Notes: generated by a model not told the origin, from the sequence alone. Positions 51,394-63,492 are shown, counted from the stretch's first letter. The stretch: DNA of 64,000 bases from Tuctoria greenei (GCA_036927565.1 JAYESD010000005.1:90994301-91058300), one strand, 5' to 3'. Made by a program: numbers and translations.

Positions 51394-51745
51394 TTAAACT
51401 TCTCCTCCTTGCCATTGATATGGAAGTGGAATTCTCCAGCTCCCACCTATGCGAGCCTTCGCGGTGCTAAGGAACAGGCGCCCAAGAATGAGCAGCGTAT
51501 CCTTCTCGACCTCCATGTCGAGCACCACGAAATCCACAGGTATGAAGCAATTCCATATTTTCATTGGAACGTCTTCAGTGATATTGGCCGGATAACAGAC
51601 TGAAGAATCAGCTAGTTGGAGCTGCATTGGTGTTGGAGTAAGCTCCATGAAGTTCAGTTGGTCGAAAACCACCTTGGGCATCACACTCACACTTGCGCCA
51701 AGGTCACAAAGGGCCTTGTCAATGTGGTGAGCCCCAATTGAGCAT
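51394..51745 (-). pseudogene. Element C aspartic protease
   Basis: Reading leftwards from about 51735: KALCDLGASVSVMPKVVFDQ, the protease site in the DLGAS form of Athila/Tat elements. It is followed by LQLADSSVCYPANITEDVPM, VDFVVLDME and LILGRLFLSTAKARI. A premature break lies at GGSWRIPLP. Domain motifs are complete. Confidence 0.85.
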
Positions 51746-52109
51746 GATATTGTAGGATATCAAGGATCCTTCAGCTAGTTGCCTCCTTGACGAGAAATCA
51801 TATTGGCACTTTCCACCGGAGGTTCGGGCTGTCCTAGCATCTTTCCATTCTCCATTGGAGGAACAACAGCTGCCAGTTGAGTCAACTGGGTTTCCAACAT
51901 CTTGTTGAAACTCAATTGATTCTAGAAGGTCGAGGATAATCCTTCGATCTTGGCATTAATGCTCTCTAGGGTCTTGTCATTAACTGATAGCTTCTTGGAT
52001 ATAGCATCATTGATCTTCAACTGGCCAATGGCAAGTTCTCTCAAGTTGGGTTGATTTCCATTATTGCCATTGTTTTGTACCTTCATTGAAAGAATGGGCC
52101 TTGTTGGCC

Positions 52110-53144
52110 CTACCCTTGACCACCTGGACGATAGCCATTGTTGTTTTCATTGTTGGCTACGTATAGGGCATCCTCACGGGTTTCTGGGCAGCCATTGCCC
52201 AAATGGCCTGTGTTGACACAGACTTTACAAGCGATGTGAGAGCCTAAGGCATAGGCATTGCCACATACCTCACCATTGGCTTGTCCATCAATCTTCTTCA
52301 TAAGGAGGTCCAATTTGGCAGCGATCATGTCCACCTCCTTCAAGGTGTGCATGCCTCGCAGGCAGGTATGGAGACGCTCGCCGCTCCAACCCATTTGACA
52401 CCATCTTCTCAATCAAATCTTTGGCTTTGAACACCGTCAATGAGAAGAAGGCACCTCCAGCAACAGCATCAACATGGTCACGGGCAGAAGGGATCAGCTC
52501 ATTGTAAATGTTTTGGATAATGAGTCAATCATCCATCCCATGGTGGGGACAGGCTAGGATATACTCCTGAAGCCTTTTCAAAGCCTCGAGAATAGACTCC
52601 TTGGCATCTCGCTGGAAGCTTGAATTTCTTCCACGTAGGGCATTGGTCATGCCCAACTGGAAAAACTTGGCGAGGGATGTCGTAGTACACTTCTTCCAAG
52701 TGTCTACAGCACTTCGGTTCGTGTAGAACCACTGTTTTGGTCTCTCAAGAAGAGAGAACGGAAACAGCCTAAGACGGACAACATCAGGAGATAGGTCCTT
52801 GATCTTAAAAGTGTTGTAGATCTCAAGGAACTGTTGCAGGTGAACACTTGCATCCTCGTTAGTCTTCGCACAAATGGGTTGGCTTGCACTATAGTGATCA
52901 GGCCAGTCTTGATTTCGAAGTTCACGTCTCCCGTGTTAATAGTGGGCCCAACAGGCACATTGTTAGCAGAGGGAGCCGAAAACTCACGAAGGGTCTTCTG
53001 GGCCATTTGTGTTGCAATTGTTGGTGCAGTTGTGCTTACTTGCTTTGCCGCTCGAAGCTTCTGAGGAGTAACGACACGAGGTCGATCTCTTAGAAGGGAT
53101 TCAAGATCTTCAACAAAGTTTTCCGGCAAGCGAAATCCAGACAT
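52110..53144 (-). pseudogene. Element C gag
   Basis: The start at 53144 reads MSGFRLPENFVEDLESLLRD; NFEIKTGLITIVQANPF is the beginning of the gag domain. A frameshift near 52850 moves the continuation to other frames (LEIYNTFKIKDLS, then FPVGHDQCPTWKKFKLP in 52529-52732). A knuckle-like CKVCVNTGHLGNGC and a polar DALYVANNENNNG stretch are in 52110-52412. Three or more shifts are present. Confidence 0.8.
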
Positions 53145-53251
53145 ACACTACCCTCTTTCCACATAAAATGCGAAAACAAAGAAGGGTTATCCTACTAAAA
53201 CCTACAAGTGTCTTATCCTATTCACTCAATCATGCATTATTTCGGCTGCCT

Positions 53252-53269
53252 TCCTTGGCGACGACGCCA
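53252..53269 (-). other. Primer-binding site of element C
   Basis: TGGCGTCGTCGCCAAGGA on the minus strand, eight bases after the LTR end, matches the tRNA-Asp-type site TGGCGCCGTTGCCGGGGA with four mismatches. Confidence 0.75.
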
Positions 53270-53277
53270 GAAATGCT

Positions 53278-54888
53278 TGTTGATATTTCCTACGCACTAC
53301 TAAGATTTCATTCCTAGCAAGGGTGCAAAAAATGCTTGTTAATAGTTTTTAGATCACAGATGTAAATCCGCAAGCGCACGGAATCTATCGTTGTAGCATT
53401 TCCTTTTTTAGAGTATTCCCAAAGGGTGTCATTTATATTCCCCCAAAGGAAGGCTAGGTGGAAGCAAAGCAATCATCAAATGGAGAGGCTTGGTTGGTCT
53501 AGGTAGAGTTCTAGCAAGGATGGGTAAATGATAAATTAGAGGTATTGTGACACACACAAGAGCATTCTATCCTAGGGGGGTAAATGAGGTAAAGAGGGAC
53601 TAGGCTAAGAGTTAGGTAGAGACTCCTACTATACTTCTAATGTACATATACATAGCCTAAGTTAGTTACTAATGATCATATTAATTATAAATTCTCATGC
53701 TAATTCGATTAACACATCGGGCACGGGTTTACCCCTAACAATATTAGGACGACTCCCGTCAAGAGCCTATGGCATAGCCGAATATGGAGGATTACAAAGG
53801 ACATATAGGGTTGTAACCACCTACTGCCCACCTCTTCAATCCGTGGGTCTACGAGACATTCAACACTACTTTATATCCTAGCACCATGCTAGCATATTAA
53901 GTAATTACCTTAAGAGCCTAGGCATAAGCCATCCTAAGGCAACAAACTAAATCATCATTGAACCAATGTTAATTCATAGCATAAGTTATTCATATTAACA
54001 TAATCATATCATAGCTAAGTAGACTATAGTGAGGGTTTGTAGTGTTTATGATGATATCATGGTAATGGTATAGCATAATCCTAAAGACTACTCCTACCAC
54101 ATATATGGAATCCACAATCAAACAAGAAACGCTTCATCCAAGTATATGAACAATAGAAGACTAAGGATAACATTTTTATTAAGAGCAAAGTCACAAATAC
54201 AAATAGGAATATGAGAGCCATACCTTTCCCAATTAGGAATTGGGAAGACACTCCTTGTACTCCTCTCCTACTTGGACTATGAACTAGACGCTCTCCTCTC
54301 GACAGCCTATACTCCTCTAAACCTATGGAGAGTGGTGTATATAATGGATGAATATTCAAGTGGTGCGTGTTGCAGTGAGGGATTAGGGGTCCTATTTATA
54401 TCTTGGAGAAGGGTCGGTTCTCGCCACCAAAAGCGCGCGAATCAGTCACCACTGACTTCTTCAAGCCGTGTGGAGCCAACACATGGAAGATGACCGAGTT
54501 TGGAGGAAAGACCAGGTCGGTCGACTAGGGGGGGTCAGCTGACCTCGTAAGCCCTCCAAACGGTTTGTGCTTTCTTGGGGTGACTTCCAGGTGGGTCCCA
54601 TCCATTGATATGGGTGCTACACCGTTCGATGGCCTCAGATACTTCTATTTGTGGGCTATTTGATCCATGTGATACTACATGTCAGCGCTTGATTGGTTGG
54701 GATGATAGTTTATAGGATCCATCCCCTTGTTTCACTTCAATTCTGTATAAAATACCTGCATGCATCATTTTCTCCAAGGACAAGTGGAAATAGGTTAAAT
54801 ATAAAGGTGACGTGTGCAACAAATGATATTTCCTTCACATAATTGAGTTATATTGACGAGTGAAATTTTTATATAACAGCCGTCAACA
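53278..54888 (-). repeat. Element C LTR, 1611 bp
   Basis: TGTTGATATT to CCGTCAACA on the plus strand. Minus-strand TATA (ATATAAATAGG) at about 54390. It is an inverted, diverged copy of 55000-56511, sharing for example 'catgcattat'/'ggatggatcc' blocks and 'tcaatataactcaattatg'. Confidence 0.88.
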
Positions 54889-54999
54889 CTGACCTCGCGT
54901 GGCTGTGGCGCTGGTGGCGGTGCCTCCTCGACCGCAGGGTATTTTCAGTCTGTAGCCGCGTAAGTGTCACGTACTATGGGGTCCTGTATGTTTGGTACC
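54889..54999. other. 111-bp spacer between the inverted C and D LTRs
   Basis: GC-rich 'ggctgtggcgctggtggcggtg', then ordinary sequence ending GGTACC. No LTR homology is seen. Neighbouring five-base ends (CTGAC and GTACC) differ, so it is not one simple insertion with a shared duplication. Confidence 0.6.
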
Positions 55000-56511
55000 T
55001 GTTGAGAGTTGTTATATACCAATTCCGACCATCAATATAACTCAATTATGCGAAGGAATGAATATTTCTTACACACATGATAGTTAGAATTAACCTAGTT
55101 CCACTTGCAAATAGAGAAATTAGTGCATGCAAGTATTTTATAAAAAATTGGAGTGAAACAAGGGGATGGATCCTAAAGAGTACCTTTCCAACCAATCAGA
55201 CGCTAACATGTGGCAGCACATGGATCAAATGGCCAACTTACAGGAGTATCCGAGGAGATCCAACGACATAGCGCCCAGAAACAGTCATGGGACCCACCTG
55301 CCAGCCACTTGGAGAAAGCACATCGCGTTTGGCGAGTTTACCAGGCCGGTCGAATAGGTGTTTCGATCGACCTGTTGTTCATGCCTTTTTCGGTCAACTT
55401 CGACGTGGCACCCTCTTGTGGCTTGGTGATAAGAATGGTGACTGAGTCACGCGCCAAAGATGACGGGAGCCGACCTCAACACTTGTATAAATAGGACCTC
55501 TCACTCCCCACTTCAACACACACCACTTGAGCATTCACTCTCTTGTATACATTGGTTCTCCCAAGTCCTTAGTGGATGTTAAGCTGTAGAGAAAAGCCTC
55601 TAGTCCCAAGTCCAAATTGGGAAAGGTATGGCTCATGTATCTTTTCTTGTTATTGTGACTTTATGCATAATATATATATTATCTTCAGCCTTTACTTATT
55701 CATATACTTGGATAAAGCATTCCTTGTTTGGTTGTGGAGTCCATGTATGTGCTAGGTGTAGATGTTGTTATGATCTAGACATAATGCCATTATCATGTTA
55801 TCATAAACATCATACACCACCACTATAGTCTAATTAGGTAATAATATGACTATGCTAATATGAATATGTTAGTGCTTGGACCCAACATTGGTTCAACGAT
55901 GTTTAGGTTAGTCATTGCCTTAGGATGAATATTATTTTGCCACTTATAAGGTATTTACTTAGCATGCAAGCGTGATGGTTGGATAGTTAAGTAGCATTAG
56001 ATGCATCATAATCCACGGGTTGTAGAGGTAGGCGGTAGGTGGTGACAACCCTATCCATCTGTTGTAATCCTCCACGTTCGACTACGACGTAAGCTCTTGG
56101 CAGAAGTCGCCTGGCAAATCAGGGTAAGCCCATGAACGACATGTTGGACCGCTAAGCCCTAGTATTCACCATTAGCACATTCATGTGTACTATACTAGAC
56201 TATGTATATGAGCAATTAGAGCACAGTAGGAGTAGCTCTGTCTCGTAGTGTAACCCTCGTTTGGACAACGTTACCCTTAGAGTAGATTGCTTAGGTGTGT
56301 GTTACACTACCCATAGTATCATCTTACCCCTGTTCTGATAGACACTTAGTACCCTATACCTTGATCATAAGAATAGTGTTTACTTTACTTCACTACCTTC
56401 CTTTGGGATAAATACGATACCCTTGTGAATACTCTTGGGTGAAATGCTATTCCATGCGCTTGTGGATCTCATCTCCTATCGGAGATGATCTGTGGTGTTA
56501 AACCGTCAACA
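55000..56511 (+). repeat. Element D LTR, 1512 bp
   Basis: TGTTGAGAG to CCGTCAACA with TATAAATAGG at 55483-55492. It is the inverted counterpart of the C LTR, with many substitutions. Confidence 0.88.
55483..55492 (+). promoter_or_regulatory. TATA box of element D LTR
   Basis: GTATAAATAGG in a consensus context. Its mirror copy in C (around 54390, minus strand) points the other way, so the two LTR promoters diverge. Confidence 0.65.
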
Positions 56512-56519
56512 AGCATTTA

Positions 56520-56537
56520 TGGCGCCGTTGCTGGGGA
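56520..56537 (+). other. Primer-binding site of element D
   Basis: TGGCGCCGTTGCTGGGGA, eight bases after the LTR, matches the tRNA-Asp-type site with one mismatch. Confidence 0.92.
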
Positions 56538-56639
56538 CAGAAAAGGAAGTGAAGGATAGCTATCACTTGTGATTAAGCTATAGGTACTAATAGTTATTAG
56601 ACAGGATTACCCTTATTTGTTTTCTTCTTTTGTGTGAAA

Positions 56640-57830
56640 ATGGGGTAGTGTTGGCTAACCCATTTCATGGGATGGCCAACAAGGACGCAAGTGCTCAACT
56701 GCAAGATGATTCAAAATGTCGCTAGGCAACACCACTGCCTTTCGCTGAAGAAGTTCAACTTCCAGTAGGAGCCAAAGTCGTCCACCCCCAAGCTTGTAGG
56801 AGGCTCCAAGAGTTTTTCTTGGTTTGCCTTCATCATAGGGTGGATAGTTGGCTCTTCATCCAACACTTATGTCATGGGTTGGTTCCACTAATATTTGACC
56901 ACACTCATACTGCAGCTGAAGGAGCCCTATTCTCATTCATCATGGATGAAAATATGGTCTCCACACAAGGGGTGGATTGAAGAATGCTCTAGTTCCCTTA
57001 GCTTGGCATGCACACTCCTTAATAAGGTGCACATGCTAGTTATGGAACTACACCTCCTATTGAAGTATCATGAAGATCAAGCCAATGGAGAAGTGTTTGA
57101 TGATCCAAGCCATGGATATTCACATGGTTGGTGAAAATCCATGTCAACATGGGACACTTGGGGAATTGTTTCCCTAGAACCCATGGGGATTCTTCCTTTC
57201 AAACAACAACCCCAATGACTATCATTCACAAGGAGGTCAAGGGTGGAATCAACATCACCCTTGTAATCAAGGAGGCTATGGGGATTTCAATGGATTTAAG
57301 ATCAACTAGCCTACCTTGAAGTATCTTGTCTATGGCCAAGCAAGAAATCAAGACAACATTTACATGAAGTTTTTTGGTCAAGGAAAAGAAACTAAAGAAC
57401 ATTCAATATCCCAGATATCCCACAATCACTTGTTGGGATCCTTATCCTTCGACCAATCTCGTGCAACCTAAGGCAAGTGACATTTTGGATGAAGCGTTTC
57501 TTGTTTGATTGTGGAGTCCACATGTCATCACGCCGAAGGAAGTCTTTGATCCATGATCAAAGTATGGGTCAACTCAAAGGAACATCAAGAAGGTCAAAGT
57601 GGCACCCTAAAAGAAGGACAGGCCTCACCATGCTCACGAAAGAATATCTTCAAGAGGGAGAAACCGTCACTACATCAACAAGTCTTCATCAAGACGACGG
57701 AGAGGCTAGGGCCATCATGTGGTCCACATGTCCAACTGACATGCCAAAGGAGATTTGGCATGTTAATCAAGATAAGTTGTCCACATCTTCAACTCTGAGA
57801 TTGGACAATAAATCACCGCACTAAACAGTA
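56640..57830 (+). pseudogene. Element D gag remnants
   Basis: 57068-57134 reads KYHEDQANGEVFDD and 57128-57319 reads VNMGHLGNCFPRTHGDS. These parallel the C gag segments DGQANGEVCGN and VNTGHLGNGCPETRED. The rest is rich in stops. ORFs 57477-57824 and 57553-57798 have no clear content. Confidence 0.65.
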
Positions 57831-60233
57831 CGGAGTTAAGTCCCACTCATTGGACTTCAAAAAATTGGTGAGTCCTTGCCAATAGGTTAATTGGTAGTTA
57901 TCTCATATTTGACTTCCCAATTGCATATTTGAATTTCCCATCAATTTTTGCATCTGCATTTAGCATGTTTGAATTTTCACACTTTCATGTTGGAAAGTAA
58001 AATTCCAAACATAATAAAACTAAAACATTGAATTAGGGAAGAAACTTATTTGGATATGAACCTTGGGCGTAACCACTTTAATTCATCTTCCTAATTCAAA
58101 CCAAAAACATTTCCCTTAATATTCATTGCATTTGCAAGTAGTTTCAAGTTGGGCAAAACAATTTGACAAAGGGTAAAATATGCTTTTGAGCCAACATAAC
58201 CCGTTTTCGAGTTGTTTTGTTTGTTTTTGATTTTAGTGCAGCCATGACAAAATTTGTAAAAAGGTTGGAAGGCCTCATCAAGCCCAATTCACCATTAGAG
58301 AATTCAAGTGCATATCCCTCAATTGATCTCATTTGAGTTCATGGTGGAGGAATGCTCAAGATGGTGGCCCAATGGAGGAGCAAGATGAAGCTCATTAACC
58401 TCTAACCTCAACTTGGCAGAAGACATTGAACATAAAGGCTACACAAAAATCCATGGTCGTGAGTTTCTCACATAACGACCTTTAACCAGGACTACTTTTC
58501 ATTGAGGTACAAGTTCAAAATTTTTCGTCATTTGAATTGCATTAGGATTGAATGATTTTTGCTTACATTGATAAGGAAGGTTTACACCTTCTCATCATTT
58601 AATTCTTATGCATCATCACGAGAGTAAGTGTTGGCATTGCTGTTTTTTATTCTTCAAAAACGAATGTCCCCTTACTTAGGACTAAATTTAAACAAGTACC
58701 TTGGAGTTTCATAAGCATTGCTAAAATTGACTTAGACATTTTATGCCTAGGTAATGCTTATGGAATGACTTAATGGTTGAATTGGTATGTAGCAACCTAG
58801 GAATAGTTATTTTGATTTGAAATTCATTCATGTATGAATCACCAAATTTCAAATTCCTAGGCAATAAAGTAAAAATGTTCAAGAGGATATAATTGAGAAT
58901 CTTGTTTGTCATGATCTAAATGATAACATTTGCTCTTCTGAAAAGCAAAGATGGTTAGAAAATTTAAAAGATGAAGGGATCCATATAGTGTATTTATATC
59001 GCTTGCAATATTATGAGCAGGGACCTTTTAAAAAAATGTGCAAATTGATTTATCCATAAATGCCCACTCTTATCAGTGAATAATATATTGTTCATGAATA
59101 CACTTGAAATTGGATCCAATACATCTTTGGTCTTGTTCTTTTCTGTACGTGCAAATGAAGATTCGGTTACCTAACCCGAAAATTCATTTATACAAGTATC
59201 AGGAGCTAACCATCCCTCTCTATCATAGAGGGAAAGTTTTCGGAGTAATATTATTACGCAAGCATTTAAAGATCCGATTGTTGGAAATCCTAAGAGGATT
59301 CCATTTCAACATCTCTTGTCCAAGGAGTAAATTAAGATCGTTGTTACCTATAGGAACCTAAGCCCGAAGGTCGACCATAACTATACAAGGCCAGAGTTTG
59401 ACATGGAAACCCTCCATGAGCAACCAATGAGCTGCTACGAATATGTGAGAGCATTATGCTCTCAACTATTCTAAGCACTCATTCAAGCTCAAGGGGATTG
59501 CCACTATAGTTGGGTGTGAGTTATTCCTTTGTGGCTAAAAGGTATGATGTACCTTAACCAAGGAACAACAAAATCGCATCCAATGTATATTGGGTCCAAG
59601 TTGTTCCTATGTGGCTAGAAGGTATACCTTATCCAAGGAACAACAGATCACACTCAACCCATGTTTAGTGCATGTCATCCCTTTGTGGTTATAGGTATGT
59701 TGTACCTTAGCCAAGGAATAACGGATCGTACTCAACACATGTTTGGTACATGTCACTCCTTTGTGGTTAAAGGTTATCATTACCTTAGCCAAAGAATGAC
59801 GGATCACACCCAATGCATGAGAGGTACAAGTTATTCCTTTATGGTAAGAAGGTATGATACACCTTAGCCAAAGAATTACGAGACACACTAAACGCATGTT
59901 GAGTGCACGTCATTCCTTTGTATCTAAAGGTTATCATTACCTTAGCCAACGAATAACAAGGTACATCCAACCTATGGAAACCTTGAGGTGTGGATGAGCG
60001 ACATTGACAACACTCTCCTCGAACACACTCATGGAACCCATGGAAGGTAACCCAACATCGACACTCAACCCTCTAATGCCTAAGCCATGCTGGAATAAGG
60101 TTAGGCCAACCTCATGGCCTACATCTGTCGTTAGGGTTTCAGCCCCTATTGCGAACCTTGTCCAAGAACAAGCTTGGGGGAGCACCCCATTTGCACCTTT
60201 ATTTTATTTCTTTCTTTCCACCACATTTGCATC
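57831..60233 (+). other. Element D 3' region without recognisable genes
   Basis: Matches C at about 57868-57910. After that, to 59500, I see AT-rich sequence without a domain; the ORF at 59104-59361 is unassigned. At 60165-60185 'caagcttgggggagcacccc' is a polypurine-containing motif common in Athila/Tat 3' regions. Confidence 0.5.
59500..59975. repeat. Six-copy tandem repeat, unit about 78 bp
   Basis: The marker 'ccttagccaa' (variants ccttaacc, ccttatcc) occurs at 59552, 59627, 59705, 59783, 59862 and 59940: spacings 75, 78, 78, 79 and 78. Each unit also has 'ttcctttgtgg' and 'ggtatgatgtacc' or 'ggttatcattacc'. Units differ by 10-20 bases. ORFs on both strands (59607-59897, 59661-59867) are translations of it. 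Confidence 0.92.
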
Positions 60234-60235
60234 TA

Positions 60236-60271
<36 letters not shown>

Positions 60272-60272
60272 G
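60234..60272. repeat. (TAA)n microsatellite, about 12 units
   Basis: Uninterrupted 'aataataat' run in the 3' region of D. Confidence 0.97.
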
Positions 60273-60710
60273 ATTAATAAAATAAAGGATGTGCGGTAAG
60301 AATATTTTACTTTGCATAAGTGAAATGATGAATAGTTACTCTGTTTAATTTTCTCTAGTCACTTCGTACAACTTAATATTCTCCATGTATTGGGTTTATT
60401 GGACTAGAGTATTCTTGCGAAACTTGAAAATTGTGGGTAGCAAAAGCTAAGTCCAATTCTAGATTGTTGTGGGATATGATATAGTGATCAGAGCTGCTAA
60501 CATCCTAGTTGAAAGTGAAACATAATTTCACAGAGAAAATTAAAATGGGAGTTCCTCATTTGATATAAATTCATACCAAAGCCATATGATTATTTGAATT
60601 AGATAAACCTTATGCATATGCTATTTGCCCTCACATTGAGCCTGGTAAAACTAGTATAGACCTATGTGAGATTCTTTTCATGCTGTTAAGATCAAGATTG
60701 ATGAACCCAA
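60273..60710. other. Unassigned sequence between D 3' region and element A3
   Basis: AT-rich, no ORF of note, no LTR end recognised. It ends where the A-family LTR begins, so it is the target of A3 or more of D. Confidence 0.5.
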
Positions 60711-61325
60711 CGGGTACGTGGGATGCCCTATCTTTCGATGAGATGTTGGTGGTGAACGAATTCGGTGGAGGTCGACGTTGGTTGCCCGACTAGAATAGTG
60801 TGGCGCCTTGAGCGACAGTTACACTGTCTCCTGATAACTAAGATTTTGGTGGAGGCTAACATTGTGCTACCCGACTATAACAACCACAAGGGTGTTGTGC
60901 CTTAGCAATAGTTACACTGACTCATGTTGTTGCTGTTCTTGTCGTGCCATGAACAACCTTGAACCTGTAAGCAATCGAAGAACAAGCAAGAACAGTATAA
61001 CAAGCAAACACTCACGGGTGTGATAAGTTGGGGTTCTGATTCAAGTAATCGGAAGGTCTCATAAACGCTTGCATTACAAGGAAGTAGCGATGGCTAAACT
61101 TACAGAAAACAAAACCAGAGTTCTTCCTATGGCTGCTAGTTGCTTATATATAGTAGAAGACTAGAACTCAGGATGAAGTCACGAGTCTTGTTGGGCCTTT
61201 TCTGGGCACCTCAAGCATCATCTTCCTATGATTCTTGATCCAATGGAATAGACAAAGAGACCTTTTGAGCAAGTACTTATTTGCATTATGAAACATTGGG
61301 AGTTGAAAGTTATGCCCCTTTTAAG
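60711..61325 (-). repeat. Element A3 3' LTR
   Basis: It aligns with 12940-13560. Minus-strand TATA (CTATATATAAGC) at about 61145-61156. On the coding strand a purine tract TTAAAAGGGG lies at about 61315-61324, right after the integrase stop. Borders are approximate. Confidence 0.85.
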
Positions 61326-61341
61326 CTGGTACTTGCTGCAG

Positions 61342-61857
61342 TTACGAGGACCCCTCAGGTGCAGCAGTCTTCACTGCATTAATCCCTCCATTCCTCCTAG
61401 CTGGATCAATTCCCAAGCACCTAATAATAACAAGGTCATCACAAGACTTTAATAGTTCTCCATTTGAAGGATAATTAGTTTGAACAGCCAAGAATGAATT
61501 CACCTGATAATTAAGTTCACGTGCACGAGCGCGTGTCATCGGACCTTGATTAGTCGCAAGTGATGAATGGGCTGCTGTTGTAGTTGTATCAATGGTAGCA
61601 ATGTCCTCATCATCCTCCCCTTCTTGCAAGTGAGTCGTCCTCGACTCAAACGTGTCTTCCTCACCCACATATGGTTTCAAATCTGCAATATTAAAAGAGG
61701 AAGTAACCCCAAAATGTGCAAGCAACTCAATTTCATATGTATTATCATTATTATCATTAATTTTTCGAAGCACTTTGAAGGGTCCAACAGCTCTAGGTAG
61801 CAATTTAGATTTTCTCAAATCAGGAAATCTATCATTTCTCAAATGCACCCAAACCAA
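61342..61857 (-). pseudogene. Element A3 integrase C-terminal domain and tail
   Basis: DRFPDLRKSKLLPRAVGPFK and the FNIADLKPYVGEED module are the gypsy integrase C-terminal fold. A linker with GEDDEDIATID, then MTRARARELNYQV and the tail to PEGSS follow. The A2 copy covers only the last 90 or so residues. No classical chromodomain is evident. Confidence 0.9.
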
Positions 61858-62135
61858 ATCAACAAGTTCAAAAGTAACATGCTTTCTACCCTTGCTACGG
61901 CTTGTTGATACTTAGCGTTCATGCTCTCAATGTTTGCTTTAGTTTGCTCATGCATTTTAAGAATTAATTCAGCACATCAAGAAGAATCAAAATTCAATTT
62001 CTCTGAACGTGGCAGAGCCGAAAGATCAATGGGAGCACAAGGGATAAAACCATATACAATCTGAAAAGGGAACAATTTAGTAGTAGAATGCAGCGAACGA
62101 TTGTAATCATATTCAATATGAGGCAAACATTCTTC
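61858..62135 (-). pseudogene. Element A3 integrase middle part, frameshifted
   Basis: The segment between core and C-terminal domain reads in mixed frames, with ...YGFIPCAPIDLSALPRSEKL-like and LINSKMHEQTKANIESMNAK-like readings around 61920-62060. It has at least two breaks. Confidence 0.7.
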
Positions 62136-62765
62136 CTATAAATTGATGTTATATTTTAGAACAGCCCTAAGCATGGTAGATAAACTACGGTTCACTACTT
62201 CGGTCTGTACATCAGTTTGAGGGTGACAAGTGGTAGAAAAGAGCAATTTTGTCCCCAACTTAGCCCATAAGGTTTTCCAAAAATAAATAAGAAATTTGAC
62301 ATCTCTATCTGAAACAATAGTGTTTGGGACCCCATGCAAACGAACAACTTCTCGAAAGAACAAATCAACAATATGGGTAGCATCATCAGTTTTGTGACAT
62401 GGTATGAAATGTGCCATTTTAGAAAATTTGTCCACAACAACAAAAACACTATCCCTCCCCTTCTTTGTTCTAGGCAATCCTAAAACAAAATCCATAGAAA
62501 CATCCTCCTATGGAGCACTAGGAGCAGAGAGAGGCATGTATAAACCATGTGGATTAAGACGAGACTTAGCTTTTTGATAGGTGGTACAACGAGCAACAAA
62601 CCGCTCCACATATCTTCTCATCTTTGGCCAAAAGAAATGGCTTTCTAGGATGTCTTCCGTCTTCTTGACACCAAAGTGTCCCATCAACCCTCCACCATGT
62701 GTTTCCTGCAATATTAAGATACGCACAGAACCAGCTGGAATGCACAATTTGTTAGCTCGAAACAC
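62136..62765 (-). pseudogene. Element A3 integrase zinc-binding and core domains
   Basis: 62508-62765: HGGGLMGHFGVKKTEDIL and CTTYQKAK, an HHCC finger. 62136-62495: MDFVLGLPRTKKGRD (first Asp), IVSDRDVKF (second Asp), TTCHPQTDVQTEVVNR (Glu). A stop separates the two parts at about 62505, at the usual WEDVSMDF junction. Confidence 0.92.
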
Positions 62766-63076
62766 AAAACCATTAGTGAGAACAAACTTGTTCCATATTT
62801 TTCCTTCTTTACATTACAGTAGCACATCTTTGAAATCAGCATCAAAAGAATATTGTTCTTTAATTGTTTCCAAGCCAAAAATCTTAAAATCAAGTTGGGA
62901 CAACATATTATAACGGCGAGATAAGGCATCCGCATGATATTATCTTTTCCTTTCTTGTGTTTGATGACATAAGGAAAGGACTCAATGAATTCTACCCACT
63001 TAGCATGCCTACGGTTCAGATTAGTTTAACTCTTAATGTGCTTCAAAGATTCATGATCAGAATATAAAATAAATTC
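62766..63076 (-). pseudogene. Element A3 RNase H-integrase linker
   Basis: 62714-62935 and neighbouring frames give LKFLAWKQLKN and a DADFKDVLL-like reading. Several shifts; no independent gene. Confidence 0.65.
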
Positions 63077-63415
63077 TTAGGGCCATAAATAATGTTGCCA
63101 TGTTTCCAAAGTTTGTACTAGTGCATATAATTCTTTATTGTAAGTGGAATAGTTCGGACAAGGCCGATTCAGTTTCTCACTAAAATAAGCAATAGGTTTC
63201 CCCTCTTGCAACAGGACACCTCCCAATCCAATACCACTAGCATCACACTCTAATTCAAAAGTCTTACTGAAATCTGGTAATTGGAGAAGGGGTGTATGAG
63301 TTAACCTATTCTCCAAAGTTTTAAATGCAGCCCCTTGCGCCTTGCCCCATGTGAATGGAGCACCCTTCTTTGTACGCTCATGCAGTGGGCCTGCTATGGT
63401 GTTGAAGTCCTTCAC
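63077..63415 (-). pseudogene. Element A3 RT connection and RNase H start
   Basis: MKDFNTIAGPLHERTKKGAP and FELECDASGIGLGGVLLQEG (RNase H first Asp), then PIAYFSEKLN and YALVQTLETWQHYLWP. A stop follows, where the domain would continue. Confidence 0.92.
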
Positions 63416-63492
63416 AAAACGACGATAGGATTCAGCAAGTCTGAGAAAACTTCATACTTGTGTGACCGTGGTAGGAGTCAGCCAGCTGTGTA

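Larger units (their letters stand above)
50802..54888 (-). mobile_element. Element C: Athila/Tat-like gypsy element, gag-protease only
   Basis: On the minus strand: an LTR (53278-54888), a tRNA-Asp-type primer site, gag, a protease and a short ORF after it, then AT-rich 3' sequence (50802-51060). RT, RNase H and integrase are absent where they would be expected, so this is a deleted or non-autonomous member. The left part is interrupted by B. It mirrors D across 54944. Confidence 0.75.
55000..60710 (+). mobile_element. Element D: Athila/Tat-like gypsy element, degraded, head to head with C
   Basis: LTR (55000-56511), primer site, gag remnants (56640-57830), then a long 3' region without pol, up to the LTR of A3. 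No second LTR is visible. The gag and 3' noncoding motifs match those of C in inverse orientation. Confidence 0.7.

Noticed and set aside
54889..54999. Single compound insertion of C and D with one duplication
   Set aside because: Five-base ends beside the two LTRs differ (CTGAC and GTACC).
59607..59897. Cysteine/histidine-patterned protein on the minus strand
   Set aside because: Translation of the 78-bp tandem repeat, including the CTxH pattern.
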